A stretch of 64,000 bases of DNA from Hyposmocoma kahamanoa (taxonomy: Eukaryota > Arthropoda > Insecta > Lepidoptera > Cosmopterigidae), in contig NW_020653397.1 of assembly GCF_003589595.1 (NCBI RefSeq), positions 275,185 to 339,184 on the forward strand. Direction: 5' to 3'. A program made the translations under genes and the position numbers. Numbering within the stretch: position 1 is the stretch's first letter; every line of letters begins with the position of its first letter. Below the pieces are notes generated by a model that worked only from the letters and a program-made list of their open reading frames with translations, was not told where the DNA came from and did not search any database. Shown here piece by piece: positions 13,001 to 24,890 of this stretch.

Positions 13001-14295
13001 ATTCGTAATAGATAGTAGTCGGTTGAATAGCTACAAAGTCATCCACGCTGGCACTTAGTATGAACCAGTAGTTTCAACAAGCTGTATTTATTCGTCAACC
13101 ACTTTAAATAACTGTTTCTGTGCCAAGTCCCCTTGGGTACCTATTCGTACCATTTCAACCGAAACACAGCCCGATCGATGGTAAGGAAAAGGTTTAAAAA
13201 ATCTAATCCTAAAGCCTGCAACGAGTGTGCTGTATTGAAGACATACCTTTCCATCGCAATGCCTTTTGACTTTAGGATTGATAGTTTTGTCATTGTCTTG
13301 TCACTACGGGACGTCACACGTGCCTATAACCACTTCTTAATCACCTTTAATTTTAACTGCATTTGCCGTCGTCACGCCTCGCAATGTGTCGTTCCAAGCT
13401 CCTTTTCGACTTCTTTATCAGAGCTCCTATGTCTTGGACCATATTTGGTCCGTAATCCGGGATATACGAAGCTTGATGCCTAGCATGATAGTAAATAACC
13501 AATTCTCCATCATTTGGCTGTCTGGGTAACTATAGAAACCATAAATGACATGAATAAAAGTAAATGTCATTGAAAACTCGTAGTAGCATAATACAGGCTG
13601 CGTTTTCGCTTTAGACAACGAATCGAAAAGTGAATTAATAAATTTACTGCGAAGCAGAAGTGGGTTGCACTAATTGCGCAGGTCAGTGAGGCAAGCCGCG
13701 GGCGCATGTTGCAACGCGACCTTCATCTCGACCGCCAACCGTCCACCGCTGGTCATTGACCACTTTCGTACAACCAACAATGTGGGACTAGGTCTACTAC
13801 ATTTTTTATTTAAATACTTTCGTTTTCGCCGTAAAATCAAAACATTATAAAGTGGCAGACATGCATAATTATATAATAGAACGATCCTTTTGAGTCTTGA
13901 CTTTAAATTGTCTCCATTTCATTTAGTTTAGTTTTAATATAATTGTTTATTCAGACAATAATGAAAGTTAATGGTATTAATAGAACGACATACTATACTT
14001 AACGGAAAGGTTAGTGATAATGATAGGTAGTAATTATTGGGTTAACTAATAAAATGCAAACAAACTAATATAAAAAAAATAATTTAATGCGTTTTGAATG
14101 ACAGATGTGGCTTGGTTTTCTGACATCTTTCAGCTACCACATGTCTCACATGCGCTTGTAACTGCGATCCCAACCTATGTGATTAAAACAATAACAATGT
14201 CTAGTAATCACTGTAGGAAAAATAAGTGTTTACAGATACTAATATCTACTCTATTAATGACTCATTCACTGTATCCTTGTTCTGTGTTTTAACGG
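10066..14295. other. Non-coding stretch, no recognised gene
   Basis: Open frames at 10110-10478 (-) and 13133-13483 (+) exceed 100 codons. They show no domain, signal peptide or splice context, and I treat them as chance frames. GC-richer patches occur at 10190-10235 and 13690-13760. Nothing else is supported. Confidence 0.5.
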
Positions 14296-14385
14296 AGTCA
14301 CCACAATTATGTATTCTGAATCGGCATGAGCCGGTTAGGAGAAGCTTTATGTTCATTCAATAAGAGTGAAAAAGACGGAGACGTC
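14296..14385 (+). repeat. Dispersed repeat family 5, copy 1
   Basis: Pattern GAGTCACCACAATTATGTAT, then GAATCGGCATGAGCCGG and AAGCTTTATGTTCATTCAAT. It recurs at 18735-18815 and 42010-42085 with similar order (GTCACC, AATCGGC, TTTATG, AAGAG). Confidence 0.5.
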
Positions 14386-17300
14386 CGGCCAGCCTAACGC
14401 AATTCTTTAAGATGGCGTCTTTCGGCGAACAAAATAATAGGCCCCTTTAGAGCGCAACGACCAACTCTTTATTTCTTTTCATTTCCTAGTTGACGACTAG
14501 CGTCGTCTAGGTTCTTATGCACTTTTCAAATAGTTTACTTTTTTAAGATTTCAACACTATTATCAACACGCGACATGCCACGACACTGTCGTTAAAAATC
14601 TAGAGTCTGTGAACTACACTTTATGATGGTTACGCACAATAAAATCACAAGCTCTGTAAATGTTATATGCCTACGATACTCGCGATGAGGTCCATTAATT
14701 CGATACACTTAAAAACATGTAGTATATAAGGGGAGGGTGCAAGGCGATAATATTAAACTCATTTAACTTTAAAATGCACCTTTGTTTGGTGCCCTTTGCT
14801 CTTTTGATATATTTTAACTCATGTATGAAGCGGCGGCGGCGTTGACCACCAAACGTACTTTCAGTATCCAATTAATTATTCCGAATATACGTGGCAACGC
14901 AGCAAATTGAAAAAAACTATTGCAAATAGAAATATGCATAATTTGCTTGTAGAGTCTGTAAACTCGCTGTTCTTGACAAACTCAGAAATACACTTAATGG
15001 GCAAAGTATGCGCTTTCATCATTGACTTACAATTATATGGACGTCGGGTTCGCGCTAAAAAGTGTTTGAAATTATAGGGCGTTAAAATCGTACACAGAGC
15101 GTCATTCACGCTTTAGTCTTCGTTTGTTCGACTGACAGCGAAGCAAGCAAAATTAGACAGTACTGCGATGACATTACAATTTAAATTCAACGTTTTAGCT
15201 TTTTCATATTCCTTTACATGTCACTACGTTTAAATAGGTTTTTCGTGGTTTTTGTATTAGACCCGTCATCCATTTATTTGTAAGTCAATGGCTTTCATAA
15301 TAAAACTTCTTGATAGTCAAAATTTGCCATTCACGTGGATTAAAACTGACCTGAATTAAAGTGACCCGTTTATCGCAATCTATTCGTATGCCGTTTGAAG
15401 TAAATATTGTAAATAATATACATGTACAAATATTTATTTACAAAGAGCAACCCCTAGAGGTTCTTGCTCATTCGTCTCATGACATCGTCCTTATAATCAA
15501 CAATACCGTTTTATCAATATGACGATTTCAAGTGTAATTTGCTTGTCTAGGAAATAAAGATTATATTTGGTTTGGGCTTGAAATGTATCACGAGATACGT
15601 GATTGTGTGTGTGTGTGTGTGTGTACGTTATATTGATGCGTGCGTGTTTGGTGGGACGAAATTATGATTAGAATCAGTTATGTTAATATTGTAATTGATA
15701 AATACGCAAACGCCGTGCTGTAGTAGGAAAAAGAATTCAAACAGTCTAGTAATTATCTTATCAAATAAAAGCCCTGAAAGAACATTAACTGAAGCTAACG
15801 ATAAGCATAACACGGTGATAGCGTTCCTTGGACCCGATAATTATTTCAACAAATAAGTCAAGGACTCTGATAAATTTAATATCTTTCTATTTTGCATACC
15901 ATCCCATAGTCGGTTGTGCCCTTCAACTGTGAGTAAGAGAATTTCCTTCAAAGTTTCCTCAAAAACTTTTCTTCATCAAAGATAAAGAAAATGTTTTGTT
16001 GGAAATGTTGTACAAATTGAAAACATTTTTCTTACTAAATACAAGTTAATGTAAGGACATAAAGCAGTCCAGCAGTTAGCATTTAGCATGTACCTGAGGA
16101 ACGCTTCACACCTGGTAATAAAGATTTCACTTGAAGAGCAGGTGCTAATTGCTAAATTTTGATGGGTAACTGGTACCTACGTTTGTATTTACGTGACTTA
16201 TACAAGAACACGTATTGTCGTACTTTGTTTCAGCGCAGTCCATTCAGAACGGCTCAATGAATTGTGTCGCATATTTTACATTATCGCCGGTGTCGGCCCA
16301 CAATAGGTAACTGTTTTCGGGGAAACTTCGGACACTCATCACTTGAACAAATAGAGAAATAACTTTTATCAAAAATATTTATTTTGTCTCTTACTTTTCT
16401 AAAGATAATATCAATTCCGGCGCAAAATGCAGTATAATATAATATAAATTCACATCCAAAATGAACTAAGCATGCGTTTGCAGTGTAGTTTTCTTATTAT
16501 TTAATATTTCACGATTATACACTCGAATGATTAAATAATAAAAATTGCCACCGAAATTAGTCGGAGAAAATTAACCTGAGAATTACCCACAGTACATCCA
16601 AGTGAATTTTAGCATTTTCTTAGTTGCATGCACTCTCCTGTCCGCATTAAGTATGTTTCTCAAAAATTCTAATTTGGGGCTATTCAAGAATAGATTTTTT
16701 TTAGTTTAGTCATCGACCACAACGTCGCTTAACATAGTTTTCTTTAAGTTTTTTGTTACGAATACCTACATTGCTTCACCAGTTGAAATAACGGAAATTG
16801 AACGGTCTTATATATTTACATGTTGTAGTGAAATTACTTGATACACACAAACACACACACACTTTACCTAATACAAATACCTAGTTGTACATTATTATAT
16901 ATCAATTAACGTAACACTACAATAAACAATCTGAAACCCTTATTGTCTGTTGTCTGATTCCATCTAAATTTCTTGTGGAAACCGTGAATAACAGCCCGGC
17001 TTCGCAACCGACGCCGGCGCAGCTGTTTTGTAAGCAACCACAGACGACGACAGGTGACGGATATTTACTATGCCAAGCTATGCCGATCATAGCAACGACT
17101 AATTTTCAAAACAATCGCCGTTATGAATCAATTTTCCTCAATTTGAGGAAGTTTAGGGCTTCACTTTCATAATAAATATTTGGCTATTTTGGAAACTAGG
17201 TTTGAATTACAGTTCCTTGGGCATGGTTAATAAGTATAATTATTTACGTAAGCACTACACAAATATTGACGTTTGAGATTGCCTGTAACTAATACGAATC

Positions 17301-18734
17301 TAGTAATAGACCCAATGAGTTAATAATACATTACAAGTCGAGTTAATTTTAAAGATTTAAGATGAAATTTTCTAATATTTAATTGCGATTATTAGTGTTA
17401 TTATTACTCGATTTGATTATTTCATTGTCTAACGGTTGTTTGTGACAAATTTAATTTATTTAGTGCCCGATTATGTAATCTCTACAAATTAATATGTGTA
17501 TATATTATATGTACGTATATATTGATTGTGGTGTTCTATTTTATGACGGGCCATGGCAGAATTTCAACGAGGGCTACGTAATTAGCAATGAGCATAGTCG
17601 TCAGATGCTGAGTCATGGACATTTTTGACATGCTTTTTGTTGCTTAACCATTGTTTTAACTATATACATTTTTTCTTTGTTTTCTATTATTGTTGTTTTT
17701 TTTATTTGTGAAGGATTTATGTAATTTTCTATAATTGTTTCTATTTTATTTTGCGTGTATAAGTCAAATAAAGTCGATTTTATTTTTATTAAATTGTTTG
17801 GAAGTTTACATCCAATATCCCATCTCACTGATTGATTGTATGAATACATACTACATTATCAACTGGTGTTCGACTGCGGCGCATCCTGCGCAACACGCGT
17901 GTGCATCCTTGACATTGCACATGAGTAACCAACGTCATTGGTATTCGCGATTGTTACACACATGCACATAATTCAGTTAGGTTAAGTATAAATTGTGCGT
18001 TATCCGCCTAACATAACACTTCTATGATGCTTAATTTCGTAAAGCGTATGCTAAAGTCAAATAAAGATATTTTTTTACGTAAACCACACGGTAACGGGTT
18101 CTGCGATCGTGAAAGTTTTAAAAATATAGTTTTTAATTAAATACGTATAGTCCTACTAGTTACACAAACAAGTATCACCCGTCTACTTTTTGAACTATAT
18201 GTTATTTTTTTCATAGATAGAGCTGGGCCTCTATTATAATGTGCGCTATCAACTAACAAATACCTCAAATATATCCATTAGAAGCGAACAATTGCCAATA
18301 TTTACAATGCAAATGAGCCGAATAATCCTACAATACTCCGTCCACCTCAATGGGCAAGTATCGTGGTGACGTAACACACACGCCATTGCGCAAGCCGCGA
18401 CGATCGACGAGACCTGCGCGATCGCACCGGCTGCACACTCGCCGGCTGCGTGCTTTGATTTTCTGGCAGGTGGTCTGCTGAGTGTGCGTATGGGATGAGA
18501 ACTCAGACCGGTAATATCACAAGGGACATGATTCTGTCACAGTGATTCTGGGTTAACCAGTACGTGGCTGCATAACAGATAACATTGTCGAAGCTTCAAG
18601 TTATTGTCGTCGAAGACCGTCTCTGGAGAACACAAGATCAGTAGATCTTGAGAGTACATACTATCCCTAAATAATTTTAGAAGTATTATAATACCTGCAC
18701 TATCCGAAAGATATCAACAATCGTTCCTGTCACA
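14386..18734. other. Non-coding stretch with a TG microsatellite and a GC-rich patch
   Basis: No gene recognised. A (TG)n run of about ten units lies at 15604-15624. The patch at 18370-18480 is unusually GC-rich for this window (CCGCGACGATCGACGAGACC) and is followed by GGCAG/GTGGTC, which could be a splice donor on the + strand. The evidence for an exon is weak. Confidence 0.4.
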
Positions 18735-18815
18735 AAGGAGTCACCACATTTACCCAAGTGGAATCGGCATAAGACTGTCAGAACCTTTACGTTATGTAAA
18801 GAGAGCGAGAAAAAT
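18735..18815 (+). repeat. Dispersed repeat family 5, copy 2
   Basis: Contains AAGGAGTCACCACATTTACC, then GGAATCGGCATAAG and CCTTTACGTTATGTAAAG. Compare 14296-14385. Confidence 0.5.
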
Positions 18816-19047
18816 TTTAGTCAAAGTGAAACAATCATTTGTTACATAGGTAAAGTTTCTAGACTTAAAAACGTCATTGTCAAGCTATTCTGCTCGTTCT
18901 CTGCGCTGACCTTCCTGAGAAGAACGAGCAAGTACCTCTAAGGTATGTTTATTCCAAATAAAGTTAAATACACTTTGAATCTTAATTGTGTGGAATCTAG
19001 ACTCGTGTTGCCTTTCCATACATGTTTATCTAATGCTGAATTGTATT

Positions 19048-19057
19048 NNNNNNNNNN
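19048..19057. other. Assembly gap (10 N)
   Basis: Ten unresolved bases. A run of exactly ten may be a placeholder and not a true length. It interrupts repeat-derived sequence, so the order on either side may be unreliable. Confidence 0.99.
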
Positions 19058-19379
19058 AATATAAAAATCGTAATATGTCGCGCCTTCCCAGATTAAAATC
19101 AAAGAAGAGCGAGGAAGCCGCTTCCACACTTTGATAGCATTCACGGAAAACCCTGAACTGTAGGTGTAAAAGCATCAGAGCATCCGACCACAAGTTATTA
19201 CGTATTAAAATACGTGACAAATTGGTTTTGTCATGGTACGTACAGTGTGTGCACCGTCTAGGAATCATTTAAAGCTAATTTCACATACACACATCTATGT
19301 GACACACTTATTTAAAAAAAATGGAGTGATCTGGTCACATATTACTAATTTTTTTTTAATAAGTGCACATTTACCTTTC

Positions 19380-19520
19380 GTCTCACCACACCGTATAGTG
19401 TTCAGGGAATAGTCTGTAGGCAGGGAATTCCACCTTTGCCGTTCGCCATATAAATGTAGCGGAACACTTCGTGCGTATCCATGGAATGTCCGCAACATTG
19501 AAAACACTCGCAACTTTGTT
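19380..19520 (-). pseudogene. Probable LINE ORF C-terminal remnant
   Basis: The - strand translation contains RWNSLPTDYSLNTIR, which resembles the WNSLP motif near the C-terminal end of many non-LTR retrotransposon proteins. The sequence around it has no other clear LINE motif, and frames are broken near the N gap. Weak call. Confidence 0.35.
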
Positions 19521-19882
19521 CGTCTACTCTAAATAAGTCTATAATAAAACAAGTAACGTGGAAAACGTGTTATTGTGTAACCAATGACGTTGTTTTTGCT
19601 CTCTGAATGGATGTAAAGAACGGCACGTATTATGAATTGAAGTGGGAGAAACAATAAAAGCAGAGCTGCGCTAGCGCTGATTAGAGAATTTATTGGTTTG
19701 AGATAGGTACTTTTAGAACTTACCTTCGACAGTTCCATCTACAAACTGCTTATCAAGTATAATGTACATTTTACGCGACTGCAAAATAACATAGCAATAA
19801 CGTACTAAGTGCAGTTCACATCGTTCTTGTTGTAATATTAGGTAAGTCTTTCGAATAATTAAATTAAAAGTACTGTGTACAG

Positions 19883-20074
19883 TCGATGCGGTTAGATACC
19901 AGAGGCCTGAGTGTAAATTTGTAATAATTCACACTTAACTACCGCGTTCGCGTTACGATTGTTATTTAGATCTTAATTATATGACGATAAGGTTTAAATT
20001 GAAATATTAACGCAAACGCGATAGTTAAGTTTACATATTTCAAAACTTACACTAAGGCCCCTGACCTCTAATCG
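19883..20074. mobile_element. Foldback MITE, about 190 bp
   Basis: The left arm (AGAGGCCTGAGTGTAAATTT, then ACTTAACTACCGCGTTCGCG) matches the reverse complement of the right arm (GGGGCCTTAGTGTAAGTTT, then ACTTAACTATCGCGTTTGCG). The arms are about 80 bp with scattered mismatches and surround a short AT-rich centre. No open frame. Probably a non-autonomous DNA element. Confidence 0.65.
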
Positions 20075-20994
20075 ACTATTTGGTTCTGAATAGCTCAGTG
20101 TGAACAAAGGTATTAAAAATATTTTACCTTTAACCTGTGAGCCGTATAATTCAAGTTGATATGACTTCCTTATTGCATCATTGATGAATGACGTTTTAAA
20201 AAACTTTTTGAGCCAATGTGACCTTTAATTATATCACATAAAAACAAATTTCAACCACGAAGCTGGAATTCCTTTACACTTTTCTATTTAATGCGTAAGC
20301 AGACTGTCAGAATCAAAAGGGCGGCTATGGGATACCTTTGGGCATCTACTGTACTCACGTAAACATTCAACAGTCTGAATACTGGTATGCTTTATTAACA
20401 ATCTTCATTACATATCTCTGCATTCAACTAATGACCTTAATTAAAATCCCGTCAAATGAAGCATTGAACCTTAATTTAATATTTTACGAATTCTCTCACA
20501 AGATGACAAACGTTATACCTAAACCAAAACGTTCAAGCCGTAAAGTCCCATAATTTAACGGCAACGGTAAGAAAACCTCAGGACCGCATTAAGGTAGTCA
20601 CGCATAGAATAGTTACCTCAAGGTGAACAAGTCGTGTAGTTAATAACAACATTGAGTTTGTACAGCGACGCGTTGAATTCAACCGTACCAAAATGTTACT
20701 TATATTACGACTAGGCAATGTAAACAAATAATGTAGAAAAATGTAGACAAACTAATTACATGTTTATAATTACTATTTTCTGCAATCATAAGTATTGTAG
20801 TAGGTCGTTCTTTGTATAGATAATACACAGGTTCATTTCTTTCAAGTAAATAAATAACTACAAGAAGCAAAAGCAAATAAGAATTGCGCGTTAGCTAAAT
20901 AGCGTTGCCTCGTAAATGTACGAACAATTGAGATTGTACCTCTGTAATATAAATCATTTATTGTGATGTAAATACTTGCTACTGTACTTTCTGC
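20075..20994. other. AT-rich non-coding stretch
   Basis: No gene, RNA or repeat that I can support. The frame at 20338-20553 (+) has no recognisable features. Confidence 0.5.
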
Positions 20995-21170
20995 CTGCCT
21001 TCGTGGCCGAATAGCTACCATCATGGGCTGCCACGATGAGGTCCCGCGTTCAATAATTCTATGGCCAACATTCATTTCTCTCGAGAGTTTGGGTGTATTT
21101 TGTGGTTGTCTATGTGTGTGTCCGTGGCACCCGCGACACAGGGCCATCCTAGTGCGAGGCTTTGAGTGCG
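20995..21170 (+). repeat. tRNA-derived SINE, family 1, copy 2
   Basis: Head TGCCTTCGTGGCCGAATAGC, with a decayed B-box region (a short deletion removes most of it), then the same body as copy 1 (GTTTGGGTGTATTTTGTGG, CACCCGCGACACAGGG). This copy is the most diverged of the three. Confidence 0.8.
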
Positions 21171-24120
21171 TATATAAATGTTTATTTATTCCGTATTTAT
21201 TTAAAAGTTATATAATTATACACGAACTCATCAAATAACAACAACAAAGTAGTAAATTAACGTTATTTTCCTTATACACAACCTTAAGATAAAACTTACA
21301 AGTGGATATTTTGATATTTAGTAACAATCTTTATGGAATCATCATAACACCGGGATCTGAACGTTAGTTCCATCTCAGAGGTTTACCTCATCATCTCAAA
21401 AATTATTTATTGACTAATATCGTGACCTCAATAAGTGACCCTCAGTTTTGGGAAACTGGCAAAATCAATGTAATAAAGAACAACATGACAAATACTTTTC
21501 GTCTTTTTTATATACTAGACTTTTCTCGAGATTTTTTTATTGAGACCACACTTTTTTGAAAACATTTGCAAACTATGAAAGAGTATTAAGTCAGAGAGAG
21601 TAAAATGAACCAATCAATGTGTAGACAACGTGTTGTCTTATTACGTCTACCGAAGCAATTACTTTATCCTCACTCGCTTCCTACCAATGAGATGACTTCC
21701 TGCTTGATGATAGCTTCATCATATCGTAGAAGTAATAGCGAATTTCCATTTACCATTATCTAAACAGTGTTCGCTTAAATCGATTACCATTAATCATTAT
21801 CTTTTATTTGTGCTTTATTTAAATTAGGCTGTCAAAAATGTTCATTCATATTGTTTTTATTTGACTTGAACTAACGAAAACAACACGTTCGTTCGTTATT
21901 TACTAGACGACACTTACTCTATCATTCATTTAATAATTCACTTTGTAATCGGTTTTTCTTGGTAGTAAATAGTGAAGAAGTATTTTTTTTATTTAATACT
22001 TTTACTATAATATATAATTCGTGTAAGTCGGAAATAATTTCTTTTTGTAGAATATTACCTACGGAAAATGGTCGCTGAGAATAATAGGCCATATTACCTA
22101 TTTTAGTAGCACCATTTAGATGTAGGTAAAGTGAACGAATGAAAGAGGCAACGTTAGAAAGGCAGTTTGTTCAAAAGAGTTGGCATAACTAGAGAGAAGC
22201 TATGTGACTCGACCGATTGCGCGATCAGCTGATCGAAGGTTGCTTTTTGTGGGTACAGGTTTCGATGAAGGTCGTGCGTTGCACTGTACCTCATTGCATG
22301 ATTATTTTTAGGGCTTTCGGGCTCAAGAGCGCTAAGGCGAAATGAAGCACAAAATAATTATTCCCCTTCGCAATGCGTGTGATTGTTCGGACAAACTTAA
22401 TTTCACAAAATGTCAACTACTTCCAAGCAAAGCTTGTTATTAATTTTTTGCCATGTGTCTCTAAAACGTTATGTTACTATCTATTTCAAATTCTCGCTTC
22501 TTCCATGGCTCAAAAGATAAATTTTTAACTCGGAGAGGCGGCAGTCCCCGGCAGTGGCACAGTTGACCGTCAGTCAGTCGCCAGTTAGGAACTCAGGTAC
22601 TAGAAACAGAGGACGATCTGTACAGTAGCACCACTTGGTGCATTCGTGCTGGAAGCCACACTCCAGAGAAATCCATCTGCGTCAAATTGTTAGCACGCCA
22701 GACTGGAATTAACCCGATGACAGAAAAAACACCGGGATTATGTCAGTGAATGCGACACCCCATGACTGTGATGTCGTGTGTCAGATCGATATACCTCCGA
22801 CGCGACGTTTCTCGGTATCAGCTTTGACGAGGTCCTCAAATTATTATTTACCTGTTTCCAAATTATCATATAATAATTGTTTTAAATATAAACATTAAAA
22901 TTTTGTTAGCTTTCCATTTTCGCCACGTAAAATAAAATAAGTAAAACACTGTTTCGAACTGGGGAAGCCTTGAGTTGTAAAATCGTGATAAAATGTCGCG
23001 ATAGAATGAATCAAGGCGAACTCCTTTGTGTTAGTTAACAGTGGTTTCCGGTCCAAGTTTCAAATTAGTACGATATTGGATTATTGACGTAATTGAATAT
23101 AAATTAACCTGCTTCCTTGAGGAAAAAAACAAATTTGGTATAGGCCTCCAAATTTCTGTGCCAGTCCCCACGATCCCGTGCTAAACTCATCCAAGTTCGC
23201 CCCGCGATTCGTGAGATGTCGTCCGCCCATCTCGCCGCCGCGCCGGACGCCAGACGTTGTATACATAATACCTATTTATATTTTTAGGATAACTATGTTG
23301 TAGAAACGAGTGAACTCTTCACAGCGCGTGATCAAAAAAAATCGCCGAAAAGGTTTATTTTAACCAATTCCACAGTTGACTAAAAAAACTCAGCAAATGA
23401 GAGATGTCTAAATCTAGCCTACAAAGACCAAAACATCATTCATATTTTGATCGTACAAAACATTTAGTTACAAAGTGCTTTAGTATAAAACATACAATTT
23501 TCCACCTGGGGCCTTAGAATAATAACGCTAAGCCTGGGGCAACCATCTGTGACAATACTGGCATTATCATACATGTGTAGGTACAATAAAATAACTTCAC
23601 TACAACAACATTCAACTAGTTTGTTGCACCGAATGCGGTTGCGTATTAGTTAGTCGACTACGAAAAGTAGGGCAATGTACTTCGATTCTGCAGTTGATCG
23701 ACCTTTAATTTGAATGTCTACTTTCCTAGTAGGATTATTGCTACATTAATATACTTCAAAATTAAGTTACATAGTAAAAGTATTTATTCAATTTAAGTAG
23801 GTAAGCATGTTACATAGTTAGCATTTTATTAGAAGAAAGAAACGGGACTTTTACGTGTATACTCGTAAAGGAACGACTCAATTTAATTATATCAAATGTG
23901 ACCGGAGAAAAGTGAAAATGTAGCAATAGCACCACCAGCTCGAAAGATTGTGCAATGAGGATAACCTGCTTCATTCTATGCGAGTCATTTTCCTCATAAT
24001 AATGCAAACTGACACGCACACTACGATTGGTTAGTAGGTACATGCTTTTTAATTTATTCACCTTTTAACCGTAAAAATTATTTCCCCGTTGAGCGATTGT
24101 CGTTCGGTAATTCGTTAGTG
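21171..24120. other. Non-coding stretch with one possible 5' UTR exon
   Basis: No protein gene recognised. At 22535-22596 a GC-richer stretch contains initiator-like GTCAGTCAGTCGCC and ends GGAACTCAG before GTACTA. It might be an untranslated first exon of the copper transporter 4.3 kb downstream. A truncated CCCACTGCTGGG-type repeat lies at 23137-23230 (GGTATAGGCCTCC, then CCCACGATCCCGTGC). Confidence 0.35.
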
Positions 24121-24200
24121 AGAGCGGTGGTAGCGCAGTGGGGAGACAGTTGCTTCTCTATTTGAGTCGTTGGTTCGAATCCCTGTAGCGACTTGTGCCT
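24121..24200 (+). repeat. tRNA-like SINE head (different family)
   Basis: A-box-like TAGCGCAGTGGGG and B-box GGTTCGAATCC lie about 45 bp apart, as in a tRNA. The flanks do not form a seven-base-pair acceptor stem and the anticodon region does not fold convincingly. I read it as a SINE or tRNA pseudogene and not a functional tRNA. Confidence 0.55.
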
Positions 24201-24387
24201 TGACTTTCATTTTTACGTTATACATACATTTGTCAATGTTTAATAGAAACTCTTCTCGCTAGCTGTGAGATGAAACCTGCACGTCGAAGCACAATCAAAC
24301 AAAACAAGTTGCTGAGGACAAATTAATAAATAAGAATCTAACTGGTAATAAACTTAACCTAGCCATTTTTTTATGAATAATTTAAAA

Positions 24388-24890
24388 CAAAAAAACCGTC
24401 ACGAAAAGTTCGTGGAATTACATCTATTTGCCAAGTTTTATTGGAACCGGTTACCGGAAAGTGCGCGAAACCGGATTCATCCCCCAGTTTGCCACCCTTA
24501 GAGGTGGAATACTTTCTTCTTTAAATGAGACCAATACTGAGGTGCCCTTTTTCCAACAAAAAAAGAATCTATGTAACTGCCTCAGTGGCCGAACGGTTAC
24601 CATGCCGGACTGCCACGCAGAGGTCCCAGGTTCGATTCCCGGGCCGGGAGCAATATTTGTATAGCCTACATTTATTTCTCTCGTGAGTTTGGGTGTAATT
24701 TGTGGTTGTCTATGTGAATGTCCATGGCACCCGCGACACAGGGTTTCCCTAGTGCGGGGCTATGTTGAGTGTGAGCGTTATTATTATTATCAACAAAACC
24801 GACTTACAAATGCCGGAGTAATCGTGTAACATACAAACAAAAAAGGATAGTCGAATTAAGAACCTCCCCTTTCATGAAGTCGGTTAAAAA
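24388..24890. mobile_element. AACCGAC foldback element, copy 1, split by a SINE
   Basis: The right end GAAGTCGGTTAAAAA and internal landmarks (AATGAGACCAATACTGAGGT, TTTTTCCAACAAAAAAAGAA, GAGTAATCGTGTAACATAC) match the intact copy at 62641-62840. Between the landmark ending AAAAAAAGAATC and the one starting AAATGCCGGAG, this copy carries about 220 extra bases, which are the SINE at 24574-24790. The SINE therefore inserted later. Confidence 0.7.
24574..24790 (+). repeat. tRNA-derived SINE, family 1, copy 3 (nested)
   Basis: Best preserved copy: A box TGGCCGAACGGTTACC, exact B box GGTTCGATTCC, the family body, and a (TTA/ATT)n tail at 24778-24790. It is inserted in the foldback element at 24388-24890. 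Its low divergence suggests the youngest of the three copies. Confidence 0.85.

Noticed and set aside
13133..13483. 116-codon + strand open frame as a gene
   Set aside because: No domain, signal peptide, repeat of composition or splice context; AT-rich chance frame.
24121..24200. Functional tRNA gene
   Set aside because: A and B boxes are present but the acceptor and anticodon stems do not form.
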